Positions 38,485 to 47,179 of a DNA stretch of 64,000 nucleotides are shown here, piece after piece. Both the position numbers and the translations under genes were made by a program. Each line of letters starts with the position of its first letter. The stretch's first letter is position 1. The notes under the pieces are model-generated. The model saw nothing but the letters and a program-made list of their open reading frames with translations. It searched no databases and was not told the origin of the DNA. Origin of the DNA: Roseibium suaedae (lineage in GTDB: Bacteria > Pseudomonadota > Alphaproteobacteria > Rhizobiales > Stappiaceae); assembly GCF_900142725.1 (NCBI RefSeq), contig NZ_FRBW01000004.1, positions 62,001 to 126,000 on the forward strand, given 5' to 3'.

Positions 38485-38990
38485 CTGCTGGTCTCCTGGC
38501 CCAGGGGAAGGCCGACAACTCTTTCAGTTCCGATCCGCGGGATGATACCCGACAGGCGCACGATCGGCGCCGGGGTCTCCCGCACGACAGCCTTGCCGGC
38601 CGCCTTGTTCTGCATGGCGTGGAAGAACCGCAGTTCCGCCTCCGTCTCGTCGCTGCCGCAGGCAAGGCCCAGCACCCGCCATCCGGCCCGTTCCATGGAC
38701 CAGCGGCGCAGGCTGTTGGCCTCAAAGCCGAACAGGATGGAAACGGCAAGGCCGGCCACCATCGGCGCTGCCCCTCCGGTCACCGCAGCTGCAGTTTCCA
38801 GAACCAGGGTAACGACCAGATATCCCAAGAGGACCAGCCAGAGCCGGTTCCACAGGATCCAAATGATGGAGAAGGCAAAGGCAGGCCAGGAAAACCGGTC
38901 CGGCACGAACACCAGACGGTCAGCTTCATGCGGACTGGCCACCGGATCCTTCAGGTCCGGGGGAGCCATGACATAATAAGTGCTGCTCAT
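38481..38990 (-). CDS. DUF2628 membrane protein inside the his operon
   Basis: About 169 residues. Hydrophobic segments ([28 protein letters not shown] and [17 protein letters not shown]) make it an inner-membrane protein; [19 protein letters not shown] is typical of DUF2628. It lies between hisB (13-base gap) and hisH (4-base overlap), an order seen throughout Hyphomicrobiales. The open frame continues upstream into hisB; the start at 38990 was chosen because it opens on MSSTYYVM. Function unknown. Confidence 0.88.
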   Translation of the reverse strand: MSSTYYVMAPPDLKDPVASPHEADRLVFVPDRFSWPAFAFSIIWILWNRLWLVLLGYLVVTLVLETAAAVTGGAAPMVAGLAVSILFGFEANSLRRWSMERAGWRVLGLACGSDETEAELRFFHAMQNKAAGKAVVRETPAPIVRLSGIIPRIGTERVVGLPLGQETSR

Positions 38991-39003
38991 CTGCCTGCCG
39001 TCC

Positions 39004-39597
39004 TCAGCCGCCGAGCTGGCCCTTGGTGGTGGGAATGCGGTTTGCCTGGCGCGGATCGATCTCGATCGCCTTGCGCAGGGTCCGCGCCACAGCCTTGAAG
39101 CAAGTCTCGGCAATATGATGGCAATTGGAGCCATAAAGATTGGCGATGTGAAGCGTGATCCCGGCATTCATCGTAAAAGCGCGGAAGAACTCCTCGAAGA
39201 GCTCCGTATCAAACTCGCCAACCTTGTCACGGCTGAAATTGACGTCCCAGACCAGGAACGGACGGCCCGAAACATCGAGCGCGCAGCGGGTCAGGGCCTC
39301 ATCCATCGCCAGATGGGTATCGGCGTAGCGGTTGATGCCGGCCATGTCGCCCAGCGCCTGGCGGATGGCCTGGCCGAGCGCAATGCCGGTGTCTTCGGCC
39401 GTGTGATGGAAATCGATATGGGTGTCGCCTTCGGCGCGGATGGTCATGTCGATGAGCGAATGGCGGGCAAGCTGTTCGAGCATATGATCGAAGAAGCCGA
39501 CCCCGGTCGCCACGTTATAGGCGCCCGAACCATCAAGGTTGATCTCTACGGAAATACGGGTTTCCTTGGTGTTGCGCGAGATCGCCGCTGTGCGCAT
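39004..39597 (-). CDS. hisB: Imidazoleglycerol-phosphate dehydratase
   Basis: 197 residues, monofunctional (no phosphatase domain). [48 protein letters not shown] and [12 protein letters not shown] carry the manganese-binding histidines. It dehydrates IGP to imidazole acetol phosphate. First gene of the visible his cluster; 225 bases separate it from divergent pyrF. The start at 39597 excludes 30 unrelated upstream codons. Confidence 0.97.
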   Translation of the reverse strand: MRTAAISRNTKETRISVEINLDGSGAYNVATGVGFFDHMLEQLARHSLIDMTIRAEGDTHIDFHHTAEDTGIALGQAIRQALGDMAGINRYADTHLAMDEALTRCALDVSGRPFLVWDVNFSRDKVGEFDTELFEEFFRAFTMNAGITLHIANLYGSNCHHIAETCFKAVARTLRKAIEIDPRQANRIPTTKGQLGG

Positions 39598-39821
39598 CGA
39601 TATTCCTTCCCATTGGCCGTCCCCCGGACGGGAGAGTTTACCGGCTGACCGGCGCGTTTTAGCAGGCCGATCCCGCCAAGGAAACACTTAACCGGATGCG
39701 AAACAAGGCATTCGAGTGCTTTCCCGGTACGGCATCGGGCAAGGCACAGCCTTTGACGCTGGTCCGCAACAGCAAGTGGTGCTACGAACGCGCGGATATC
39801 AGCCGCCGCCGGAGAAAAATC

Positions 39822-40556
39822 ATGACGTCTAGCCCCTTCACACCGCAGTCCGCCCTTGAACGCCTGATGTTGCCCCTGGATGTTCCGACAGTGGAAGAGG
39901 CCCGGGCGCTGGTGAAGGCAACGGAAGGGGTTGTCGGGGTCTACAAGATCGGCATGGAGCTGCAGTTTGCGGGCGGTCTGGAGCTTGCCCGTCAGCTGGC
40001 AGCGGAAGGCCACAAGATCTTCCTCGACGTGAAGCTGCACGACATCGACAACACGATCTACAGCGCCGTGAAGAACGTCGCCAGGATGGGCGTCCGCTTC
40101 ATGACCCTTCACGCCTACCCGAAGACCATGCGGGCGGCCGTCAAGGCGCTTCAGGAAGAAGGCGTCACCGATCTCTGCCTGCTCGGCGTGACAGTCCTGA
40201 CCTCGATGGATGATCAGGATCTCCATGATGCAGGATACCGGGGAAGGGTGGCGGAACTCGTCTCCGTCCGTGCCGCCGATGCGCGCCGGGCCGGGATGGG
40301 CGGGATTGTCTGCTCTCCCCAGGAAGCCGCCTCCATGCGCCCAGTTCTGGGAGACAGTCTGGTGATGGTCACCCCGGGCATCCGCCCGGCCGGAAGCGAT
40401 GCAGGCGACCAGAAGCGGATCATGACACCGGGCGACGCAATCCGCGCAGGCAGCGACTACCTGGTCATCGGCCGCCCCATCAGCCGCGCCGCCGACCCCC
40501 GCGCTGCGGCTTCGGCGGTTCTGGAAGAGATTGAGGAAGCTCTGGCAGAGGCTTGA
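39822..40556 (+). CDS. pyrF: Orotidine-5'-phosphate decarboxylase
   Basis: About 244 residues. The catalytic cluster LDVKLHDIDNTI, together with MLPLDVPTVEEA at the N-terminus and VTPGIRP with SDYLVIGRPI at the phosphate site, defines OMP decarboxylase, the last step of UMP synthesis. GGAG 7 bases upstream of the ATG at 39822 supports this start over the longer frame. Divergent from hisB. Confidence 0.96.
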   Translation: MTSSPFTPQSALERLMLPLDVPTVEEARALVKATEGVVGVYKIGMELQFAGGLELARQLAAEGHKIFLDVKLHDIDNTIYSAVKNVARMGVRFMTLHAYPKTMRAAVKALQEEGVTDLCLLGVTVLTSMDDQDLHDAGYRGRVAELVSVRAADARRAGMGGIVCSPQEAASMRPVLGDSLVMVTPGIRPAGSDAGDQKRIMTPGDAIRAGSDYLVIGRPISRAADPRAAASAVLEEIEEALAEA

Positions 40557-40590
40557 AGTGGAATTATAGAGTCCTTTGCAATCCTCCTCC

Positions 40591-40700
40591 GTCTTGCCAT
40601 GGCTTGACCATGGCATCCATGCCGTAACCGTGCCCCGCGGAAAGCTTCACTTAAAGGAGACCGATCGGCATGGATTCCGGGTCAAGCCCGGAATGACGAC
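40591..40700. repeat. Imperfect long inverted repeat (intergenic palindrome)
   Basis: A left arm at 40591-40623 and a right arm at 40667-40700 are inverted copies with about 75-80% identity; the shared core is GGCTTGACC and ATCCATGCC. The right arm carries GATTCCGGGTCAAGCCCGGAATGAC, a motif repeated in many alphaproteobacterial genomes. The element lies between the convergent pyrF and ornithine cyclodeaminase genes and could fold into one long hairpin. Confidence 0.7.
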
Positions 40701-40760
40701 GTGAAGAGGGGCCGAATTTCCTTCACAAGTATTCTCATCGCCCCACCAATGGGCAGGATT

Positions 40761-41846
40761 TCAAGCCGCCGCGCCGTTGCCCTGCTCCTTTGAGCGGATC
40801 AGCATGCCGAAGAGGTCCCGGGGATCATCCGGATCGGCAAGCAGATCAAGCTTGGAGTAATGACCGGTGCGCGGCAGAAGGTCCTTCAGGAAGCGGAGGG
40901 CCGCAAAGTCCTCAATGGCAAAGCCGACACTGTCGAAGAGGGTGATCTGATCGCGCGAGGTCCGGCCCGGCAACTGGCCTGAATAGACCTGCCAGAGCTC
41001 GGTCACCGGGGAATCCGCGTCCAGCTGCTGGATTTCGCCCTCAATGCGGGTCTGGGGCGGAAATTCAACGAAAATATCTGACCGCAGCAAGATATCCTTG
41101 TGCAGTTCGGTCTTGCCCGGGCAATCACCGCCGACCGCATTGATGTGCACGCCGGCACCAACCATGTTGTCGGTCAGGATGGTGTTGCAGCGCTTGTCGG
41201 CCGTCACCGTCGTGATGATCTGAGCCCCTTCGATGGCATCCTCCGGAGACTTGCAGATGGTCACGTTCAGACCGGAGCCTGCGAGATTGCGCGCCAGACG
41301 CACGCTGGCTGCCGGATCGATGTCATAGGCGCGGATTTCCGTGATCCCGAGCAGTGCCTTGAAGCCGAGGCACTGGAAATCGGACTGGGCGCCATTGCCG
41401 ATCACCGCCATGGTTCTGGACCGTTCCGGCGCAAGATATTTCGCCGCCAAAGCAGAAGTCGCCGCGGTGCGCAGCGCCGTCAGGATGGTCATTTCGGTGA
41501 AGAGAACCGGATAGCCGTTGCTGAGATCCGCCAGAACCCCGAAGCCGGTCACGGTCTGGCGGCCGTCCTGGGTGTTGCCCGGATGCCCGTTGACGTATTT
41601 GAAACCGAAGGTCTTGCCGTCACTGGTCGGCATCAACTCGATCACCCCTTGCGGAGCATGCGCCGGAATACGCGGCTTCTTGTCGAAACTCTCCCAGCGC
41701 AAGAAGTCCTGCTCGATGTATTCGGCAAGGCCACGAATGAAGGCCTCAACGCCAATGGCATGGACGTTCTTCATCATGTCATCGACGCTGACAAAGGGCA
41801 CATAGGCAAGGGCCGAAGGCTGAAGGCTGGTTGTCTTGTCAGTCAT
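40761..41846 (-). CDS. Ornithine cyclodeaminase
   Basis: About 361 residues. The enzyme converts ornithine to proline and ammonia with bound NAD. VTGFGVLADLSNGYPVLFTEMTILTALRTAATSALAAKYLA and the Rossmann motif AVIGNGAQSDFQ, with HINAVGGDCPGKTEL, identify the family. The ATG at 41846 follows the arginase stop after 2 bases, so the two steps arginine to ornithine to proline are made as one unit. Other mu-crystallin family members are possible, but the arginase neighbour supports this reading. Confidence 0.92.
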   Translation of the reverse strand: MTDKTTSLQPSALAYVPFVSVDDMMKNVHAIGVEAFIRGLAEYIEQDFLRWESFDKKPRIPAHAPQGVIELMPTSDGKTFGFKYVNGHPGNTQDGRQTVTGFGVLADLSNGYPVLFTEMTILTALRTAATSALAAKYLAPERSRTMAVIGNGAQSDFQCLGFKALLGITEIRAYDIDPAASVRLARNLAGSGLNVTICKSPEDAIEGAQIITTVTADKRCNTILTDNMVGAGVHINAVGGDCPGKTELHKDILLRSDIFVEFPPQTRIEGEIQQLDADSPVTELWQVYSGQLPGRTSRDQITLFDSVGFAIEDFAALRFLKDLLPRTGHYSKLDLLADPDDPRDLFGMLIRSKEQGNGAAA

Positions 41847-41848
41847 GG

Positions 41849-42784
41849 TCAAAAGCTCCGCGTGGGACGGTCAAACACGCGGCGGCCGAAGAGCGAGCCG
41901 GTGAGATCGACCATCAGACGGGCCGTCCGGCCCCGGTCATCAAGAAAGGGATTGAGTTCGACAAGGTCGAGTGAGGTCACGAGACCGCTGTCGTGCAGCA
42001 TTTCCATCACCAGATGGGCTTCCCGGAAGGTGGCGCCTCCAGGCACGGTGGTACCCACGGCCGGTGCGATTTCCGGTTCCAGAAAGTCGACATCCAGGCT
42101 GACATGGAGAAGTCCGTTCGCGGCACACACCTGTTCCAGGAACGGTTTCACCAGCGCTGCCACGCCGCTCTCGTCGATCATCCGCATGTCGCAGACGCTG
42201 ACATCATGCTCCAGCAGGAGATCCCGCTCATGCGGATCAATGGATCTTGCACCGAAGATCATGACATTCGCCGGATTCACCGGATGACGGGGCCGGCCGT
42301 TCAGAAGATCAGGAAAGCCGGGCAGACCGCAAGCGAAAGCGAGGGGCGTGCCATGCAGGTTGCCGCTTTCCGTCGTCTCGAAACTGTGAAAGTCCGAATG
42401 GGCATCCAGCCAAAGCACGAAAAGAGGACGACCCTTGGCAGCCGCAGCACTGGCCTGTCCGGTCACCGTCCCAAGAGCGATGGAATGATCCCCGCCCATG
42501 TAGACCGGGAAGACCGGCTTTGAGCCAAGGTCGAGAGCCGCTGAATGCAACGCGCGGGTCCAGCCGGTGACGTCGGCAAGGTTCTTCAGGACAGGATTGC
42601 TGTGCGAGATGTCGCGCACTGGCTCCATCGTCAGGTTGCCGAGATCGCTGACAGAATGACCAAGCTGGGTGAGGGCCTCTTTCAGACCGGCGCTTCTATA
42701 GGCGTCCGGCCCCATCAGGCAGCCCCTGCGCCCCGCGCCAGCCTCTACAGGCGCTCCAACAAGAACGATCGGGGGCATGGTCAC
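41849..42784 (-). CDS. rocF: Arginase
   Basis: About 311 residues. The manganese-cluster motifs GGDHSIALG, WLDAHSDFHSFE and SLDVDFLEPEIAP are intact; GRRGCLMGPDAYR is typical near the N-terminus. It hydrolyses arginine to ornithine and urea. GTG at 42784 has GGAGG 8 bases upstream and is preferred over an ATG two codons later. It forms an operon with ornithine cyclodeaminase and is divergent from an Lrp-type regulator. Confidence 0.94.
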   Translation of the reverse strand: MTMPPIVLVGAPVEAGAGRRGCLMGPDAYRSAGLKEALTQLGHSVSDLGNLTMEPVRDISHSNPVLKNLADVTGWTRALHSAALDLGSKPVFPVYMGGDHSIALGTVTGQASAAAAKGRPLFVLWLDAHSDFHSFETTESGNLHGTPLAFACGLPGFPDLLNGRPRHPVNPANVMIFGARSIDPHERDLLLEHDVSVCDMRMIDESGVAALVKPFLEQVCAANGLLHVSLDVDFLEPEIAPAVGTTVPGGATFREAHLVMEMLHDSGLVTSLDLVELNPFLDDRGRTARLMVDLTGSLFGRRVFDRPTRSF

Positions 42785-42845
42785 GGGGCTTTCCTCCTCC
42801 TCAGGAAACAAGTCCCAAAAGGATGACAGGCGGAAGCGGCGGAGT

Positions 42846-42915
42846 AAATCGGATCACTTGATCAAAAAGAGCATCTAAGTTATCAATCTGGTTATTCATT
42901 CTTATCAAAATGAGT
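42846..42915. promoter_or_regulatory. AT-rich divergent control region of rocF and lrp-type gene
   Basis: The 138-base gap between the two starts has an AT-rich core with the palindrome TTGATCAA at 42858-42865 and two TTATCA-type repeats (near 42889 and 42902). Lrp/AsnC proteins bind such AT-rich, phased sites, so this is the likely operator for the neighbouring regulator. Confidence 0.4.
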
Positions 42916-42922
42916 AGAAAGC

Positions 42923-43375
42923 ATGGATGAACTGGACCTCAACCTGATTTCCATTCTGCGTTCTGATGGCCGCAGATCTGTTTCCGATCTGGCGACGGAT
43001 CTGAAGGTTTCCCGCGCGACCGTACGCTCGCGGATGGAACGGCTGACCGGCTCCGGAGAGATCCTGGGCTTTACTGCTGTTCTCAGGGATGACTGGCGTG
43101 ACCTGCCAGTCCGGGCCATTATGCTGGTGGAAATCGCCGGGCGGAACACGGATCCGGTGACGCGCACCCTGAGCGCCATGACCGAAATCCGGGCCATTCA
43201 CTCGACCAATGGCAAATGGGATCTGGTTCTAGAAATCGCGACCCATGACCTTGCCAGTTTTGATGAGGTGCTCAACCGCATCCGCATGATCGAGGGCATT
43301 GCGTCCTCCGAAACCAACCTGCTTCTGTCCACTCGCAAGTCACCAGCCGGAGCAGGGCGCGCCCGGCAAGACTAA
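42923..43375 (+). CDS. Lrp/AsnC-family transcriptional regulator
   Basis: 150 residues. The N-terminal HTH (MDELDLNLISILRSDGRRSVSDLATDLKVSRATVRSRMERL) and the C-terminal RAM ligand-binding domain (RAIMLVEIAG, IRAIHSTNGKWDLVLEIATHDLASFDEVLNRIR) are complete. Divergent transcription from arginase and ornithine cyclodeaminase suggests it activates arginine breakdown in response to arginine or ornithine, as related regulators do in Agrobacterium and Bradyrhizobium. The ligand is inferred. Confidence 0.92.
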   Translation: MDELDLNLISILRSDGRRSVSDLATDLKVSRATVRSRMERLTGSGEILGFTAVLRDDWRDLPVRAIMLVEIAGRNTDPVTRTLSAMTEIRAIHSTNGKWDLVLEIATHDLASFDEVLNRIRMIEGIASSETNLLLSTRKSPAGAGRARQD

Positions 43376-43456
43376 GGGAAATCGCAAAACGGGTGGCCTC
43401 TCCTGCGCTGGCGGGACTAAGCTCGTGCCAGATTGAATGCATCAGGCAGACGGCCC

Positions 43457-44389
43457 ATGACCAAGCAACCCGACCTCTCGACCCTCACAGCCAACGCCAG
43501 GTCGATTGCCCTCGGCGCAGAAGCAGAGGCGAATTACCAGATCGTCCGGCAAACGCTGGAGCGGATCACGAAGACCTGGCGGTCCCAGCCGGATCTGGAA
43601 GAGCTCGCCCGCGAGGCAGGGCTTCAGCCAATCCAGCTGCAACGGGTCTTCTCGCGCTGGGCCGGCCTGACGCCCAAGCAGTTCCTTCAGGCCATCACGC
43701 TCGACCATGCCAAGGCCTTGCTGCGCGATGCGGCCAGCGTCCTCGATGCGAGCTACGAGGTCGGACTGTCAGGGGCAGGGCGGCTGCATGATCTGTTCGT
43801 CACCCATGAAGCCATGACGCCCGGCGACTATCGCAACCGCGGCGCGGGCGTGACCCTGAAATACGGGTTTCATCCGAGCCCCTTCGGTCAGGCCCTTCTG
43901 ATGATGACCGACAGAGGCCTTGCGGGTCTTGCCTTTGCGGACCCGGGCGAAGAAGAGACCGCCCTTGCGGACATGTGCCAGCGCTGGCCCAAGGCTGTCT
44001 ATGTGCAGGATCAGACCGCGACGTCAACCATGGCAGGCCGGATCTTCGACCCGGCCCAATGGCACGCAGAAACGCCGCTCAACATCGTCCTGATCGGAAC
44101 AGACTTTGAAATCCGGGTCTGGCAGACGCTCTTGAAGATCCCGATGGGCAAGGCCACCACCTACTCGGATATTGCCAGCAGCTTGGGCAACCCCAAGGCC
44201 TCACGGGCCGTCGGCACAGCCGTTGGGCGCAATCCCGTGTCCTTTGTCGTGCCCTGCCACCGTGTCCTTGGCCGCACGGGAGACCTGTGCGGCTATCACT
44301 GGGGACTGACCCGCAAACGCGCCATCCTTGGCTGGGAAAGCGGCTTTGCAGGCCCGGCACTGGGCGAAACCTCCGGTTTCGGCAGCTGA
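43457..44389 (+). CDS. AraC-type HTH fused to methylguanine-DNA methyltransferase
   Basis: About 310 residues. An N-terminal AraC HTH (about 25-105, WRSQPDLEELAREAGLQPIQLQRVFSRWAGLTPKQF) is fused to a methyltransferase domain with the active cysteine in NPVSFVVPCHRVLGRTG. It removes O6-alkylguanine and O4-alkylthymine damage by suicidal transfer. The zinc-binding AdaA domain that senses phosphotriester damage in E. coli Ada is absent, so self-activation by that route is impossible. The ATG at 43457 was preferred to an upstream TTG. Confidence 0.92.
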   Translation: MTKQPDLSTLTANARSIALGAEAEANYQIVRQTLERITKTWRSQPDLEELAREAGLQPIQLQRVFSRWAGLTPKQFLQAITLDHAKALLRDAASVLDASYEVGLSGAGRLHDLFVTHEAMTPGDYRNRGAGVTLKYGFHPSPFGQALLMMTDRGLAGLAFADPGEEETALADMCQRWPKAVYVQDQTATSTMAGRIFDPAQWHAETPLNIVLIGTDFEIRVWQTLLKIPMGKATTYSDIASSLGNPKASRAVGTAVGRNPVSFVVPCHRVLGRTGDLCGYHWGLTRKRAILGWESGFAGPALGETSGFGS

Positions 44390-44392
44390 GCT

Positions 44393-45658
44393 TTAGAAAA
44401 CAGGGCCTTCCGGCATCGGCATGTCTGCGGTGATCTGCCATCCAAGCGAGGCAATCCGTTCGGCTGCCATCGGCGTGATGTCGCCGGTGATCAGGAAGTC
44501 CGCGCCATCGGGCGGGAAGGGCAAGGCTTTCAGACCCTCGTTCAGATGAACGAAGGCAGACGCCGTTTCCTCGGTCCAGGCCACCATGTCCAGCGGCAGG
44601 ATCAGCGCTGCGGCTCCATCCCGGCGCAGGGCAATCGGGAAGCCAGCCACCATGCGGATGCTGCCGAGCGAGGCAACGCCTTCATTGTAATAGCGGGTCA
44701 AAACCACCCGGCGAAGCTGGAAATATGCCTCGTCACGGGTCTGGGCAGCAGCGGCCTTGGCCGCCAGAAGCTGCAGTCCCTCTAGGCTGGACAGGGTCTG
44801 AAGCTGGTAGGCCAGCACCACGCGCTCGGAAGGCGTATAGTTGGTGTTGCGGGAGAGTTCGAAAATCACGTCATCGGAAATCCGCAGATCCCGGAGAACT
44901 GCAACTGCCCGCTGTTCGAGTTCGTTGCGTGTGCTGTCCACGATGAGCGTGCGCATGTTATCGGCGCTGCCCAGAGCATTGGTGACGATGCCGCCGGGAA
45001 TGAGCGCCATGATCGCGCTGACGCTCAGGTTTCCTGCCGTCGACACGGTCGCGGCCTGATCCAGCTTGGCGGAAAGCGGCGGATAGGTGGTGTAGGGATC
45101 AACGCCGAGCTTGAGCGCCAGTTCGCGTCGGGCCCGGGCCTGGCCGGTGATGGACCGGGCGAGATCCGTGGCCGATCCGCCCTGGCCTGTAACCGCCTCT
45201 TCCACACCCTTGCCGATCCGCGAAAACAGCCGCCCAACCCCGGAAACCGTGCTCTTGGCCGTGCCGATCGGATCGGAAACCGTGCTTTCAACAAAACTCG
45301 CCGGTTGCTTGGCTGCTTCCTTCAGACCGTCCAGAAAGGTCTTCTGGGTCTCAAGCCCCTCCAGAACATGCAAGACCTGCAGTTCCCGGATGCGCAGCTT
45401 GATCAAGCCGTCACCGGACAGATGCTCCGTACCGGCCGTGGTGCGGATGTCATAAAGACGCATGAAGCCATCGCTGCGGACCGGTGTTTCCACCTGATAT
45501 CCCGCACCTGCCTCGACCCCTTCGAGTATGGCGGCTGGTGCCTGCTCGGGCGCGCTTTCATACTCGTCGCTGAAAGCAAGCGCCTGACTACTCACGCTAG
45601 TGAACATCAGCGCGGCAGCCAGAACACCTGCCAAGGAGGATTTCAGGGTCACACGCAT
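44393..45658 (-). CDS. Uncharacterised exported protein
   Basis: 421 residues with a Sec signal peptide (LAGVLAAALMFTSVSSQALA). I recognise no family. The protein is alpha-helical and alanine/leucine-rich; it contains a glycine-rich segment (STVSGVGRLFSRIGKGVEE), a hydrophobic patch (LSVSAIMALIPGGIVTNALG) and a long helical region (NYTPSERVVLAYQLQTLSSLEGLQLLAAKAAAAQTRDEAYFQLRR). No lipobox and no obvious catalytic motif. It is convergent with the AraC-Ogt gene and lies upstream of folC on the same strand with an 88-base gap on its other side. Probably periplasmic. Confidence 0.75.
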   Translation of the reverse strand: MRVTLKSSLAGVLAAALMFTSVSSQALAFSDEYESAPEQAPAAILEGVEAGAGYQVETPVRSDGFMRLYDIRTTAGTEHLSGDGLIKLRIRELQVLHVLEGLETQKTFLDGLKEAAKQPASFVESTVSDPIGTAKSTVSGVGRLFSRIGKGVEEAVTGQGGSATDLARSITGQARARRELALKLGVDPYTTYPPLSAKLDQAATVSTAGNLSVSAIMALIPGGIVTNALGSADNMRTLIVDSTRNELEQRAVAVLRDLRISDDVIFELSRNTNYTPSERVVLAYQLQTLSSLEGLQLLAAKAAAAQTRDEAYFQLRRVVLTRYYNEGVASLGSIRMVAGFPIALRRDGAAALILPLDMVAWTEETASAFVHLNEGLKALPFPPDGADFLITGDITPMAAERIASLGWQITADMPMPEGPVF

Positions 45659-45746
45659 TAGATCCGTCTCCGTTTGCTCCAGCCCCTAGCGCTCCGGTTT
45701 GTCGGAAATACGAGCAAAAAACGGCTTTGGCCGGAAACTGACAAAT

Positions 45747-47063
45747 TTAGCGCGGGGGCATGCCGTTGGCCGCAAGAACCTCACCTGCCAGATAGAGTGA
45801 ACCGCAAATCAATATGCGCGGTGCCTCGCCATCCTTGGCAGCGCAGGCAAGGATATCGGCAATAGCCGCCTCGACCGTTGCAAAGGGCGTCGCTTCCAGC
45901 CCGGCCACACGGGCAAAATCAGCCAGCTCAAACGGATCACGGCCGTTGTTGGTCGTAGAGATTGGCACGGTTGCCACATGCCGGACCAGCCCTTCAAAGG
46001 GCCGGAAAAATCCGACCGGGTCCTTGGTCGTCAGCATGCCGGAGATCATGTAGAGCGGACGGGGAGACCGCTCTTCCTGCTCGCCCATGAAAGCGGCAAT
46101 GGTCACGCCGGCTCCCGGATTGTGACCGCCGTCGAGCCAGATTTCTGCTCCGGCAGGGCACTTGTCAACGAGCGGGCCATGAACGAGCGGCTGCAGGCGT
46201 CCCGGCCAGTTGATCGACCGCAGCCCCTTGGCCGCGATTTCCTCACCTGGCCAAAGCCCGGCTGCCTTCACGGCCGCAATGGCCATGCCGGAATTGGTGA
46301 TCTGGTGACTGCCAATCAGGCTCGGCATCGGCAGATCGAACAAGCCGTCCTCGTCCTGGAAGGCCAGGCGGCCCTGATCGGACATGGCCGTGAAATCCTG
46401 CCCGAAACGTTGCAGGGGCGCACGCTTGCGGGCCGCTTCCCGCTCGACCACGCGCAGCACTTCGTCTTCCTGCGGTGCAACCACTGCAGGGCACCCCTGC
46501 TTGATGATAGCTGCCTTTTCCGCTGCAATGTCAGCAAGGCGCTCACCCAGATATTTCTCGTGGTCCATGGAGATCGGCGTAATCACCGAAACAAGCGGTG
46601 CATCGATCACATTGGTCGCGTCCAGGCGCCCGCCAAGCCCGACTTCCAGCAGCAGGACATCCGCGGGATTTTCGGCAAACAGCCAGAAAGCCGCAGCAGT
46701 CGTGATTTCGAAGAAGGTGATTTCTTCGCCGCCATTGGCCTCTTCGCAGACATTCAGCGCCTCGAAGAGCTGGGGATCAGACACGAACTCACCGGTGGTA
46801 CCGATCCGGATCCGCTCGTTGAACGACACCAGATGCGGCGAGGTGTAGACGTGGCAGCGCTTGCCCGAGGCTTCCAGGATCGCCCGCATGGTGGCGGTCA
46901 CGGAGCCCTTGCCATTCGTGCCGGCAATGTGAATGACCGGTGGCAGCCGCTTTTCGGGAGAACCCAAGGCTTTCAGCAGGCGATGCATGCGGCCGAGGGA
47001 AAGGTCGATTTCCTTCGGATGCAAAGCCGGCAAACGATCAAGGATGGCGGTGATTTGATCCAA
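45747..47063 (-). CDS. folC: Bifunctional dihydrofolate/folylpolyglutamate synthase
   Basis: 438 residues, starting at TTG. The Mur-ligase type P-loop (VIHIAGTNGKGSVTATM), the SPHLVSFNERIRIG motif, LLLEVGLGGRLDATNV, ITPISMDHEKYLG and WLDGGHNPGAG identify FolC. It adds the first glutamate to dihydropteroate and further glutamates to tetrahydrofolate. It is the last gene of the conserved trpA-accD-folC group. Confidence 0.96.
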   Translation of the reverse strand: MDQITAILDRLPALHPKEIDLSLGRMHRLLKALGSPEKRLPPVIHIAGTNGKGSVTATMRAILEASGKRCHVYTSPHLVSFNERIRIGTTGEFVSDPQLFEALNVCEEANGGEEITFFEITTAAAFWLFAENPADVLLLEVGLGGRLDATNVIDAPLVSVITPISMDHEKYLGERLADIAAEKAAIIKQGCPAVVAPQEDEVLRVVEREAARKRAPLQRFGQDFTAMSDQGRLAFQDEDGLFDLPMPSLIGSHQITNSGMAIAAVKAAGLWPGEEIAAKGLRSINWPGRLQPLVHGPLVDKCPAGAEIWLDGGHNPGAGVTIAAFMGEQEERSPRPLYMISGMLTTKDPVGFFRPFEGLVRHVATVPISTTNNGRDPFELADFARVAGLEATPFATVEAAIADILACAAKDGEAPRILICGSLYLAGEVLAANGMPPR

Positions 47064-47137
47064 GGCGCCCTCACGGATCCTTTGGCGGGAAGGAAGACCT
47101 CAAGCCGCCCCGTTCCCTGTCAGTTCGATGCTTGGCT

Positions 47138-47169
47138 GCTCCCTGCCAGGCCAGTCGGCAGCAGGGAGC
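47138..47169 (-). terminator. Hairpin between accD and folC
   Basis: GCTCCCTGC (47138-47146) pairs perfectly with GCAGGGAGC (47161-47169). It lies just after accD without a U tract, so it is more likely an mRNA processing or stability element than a full terminator. Confidence 0.4.
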
Positions 47170-47179
47170 GCTAGCAGAC

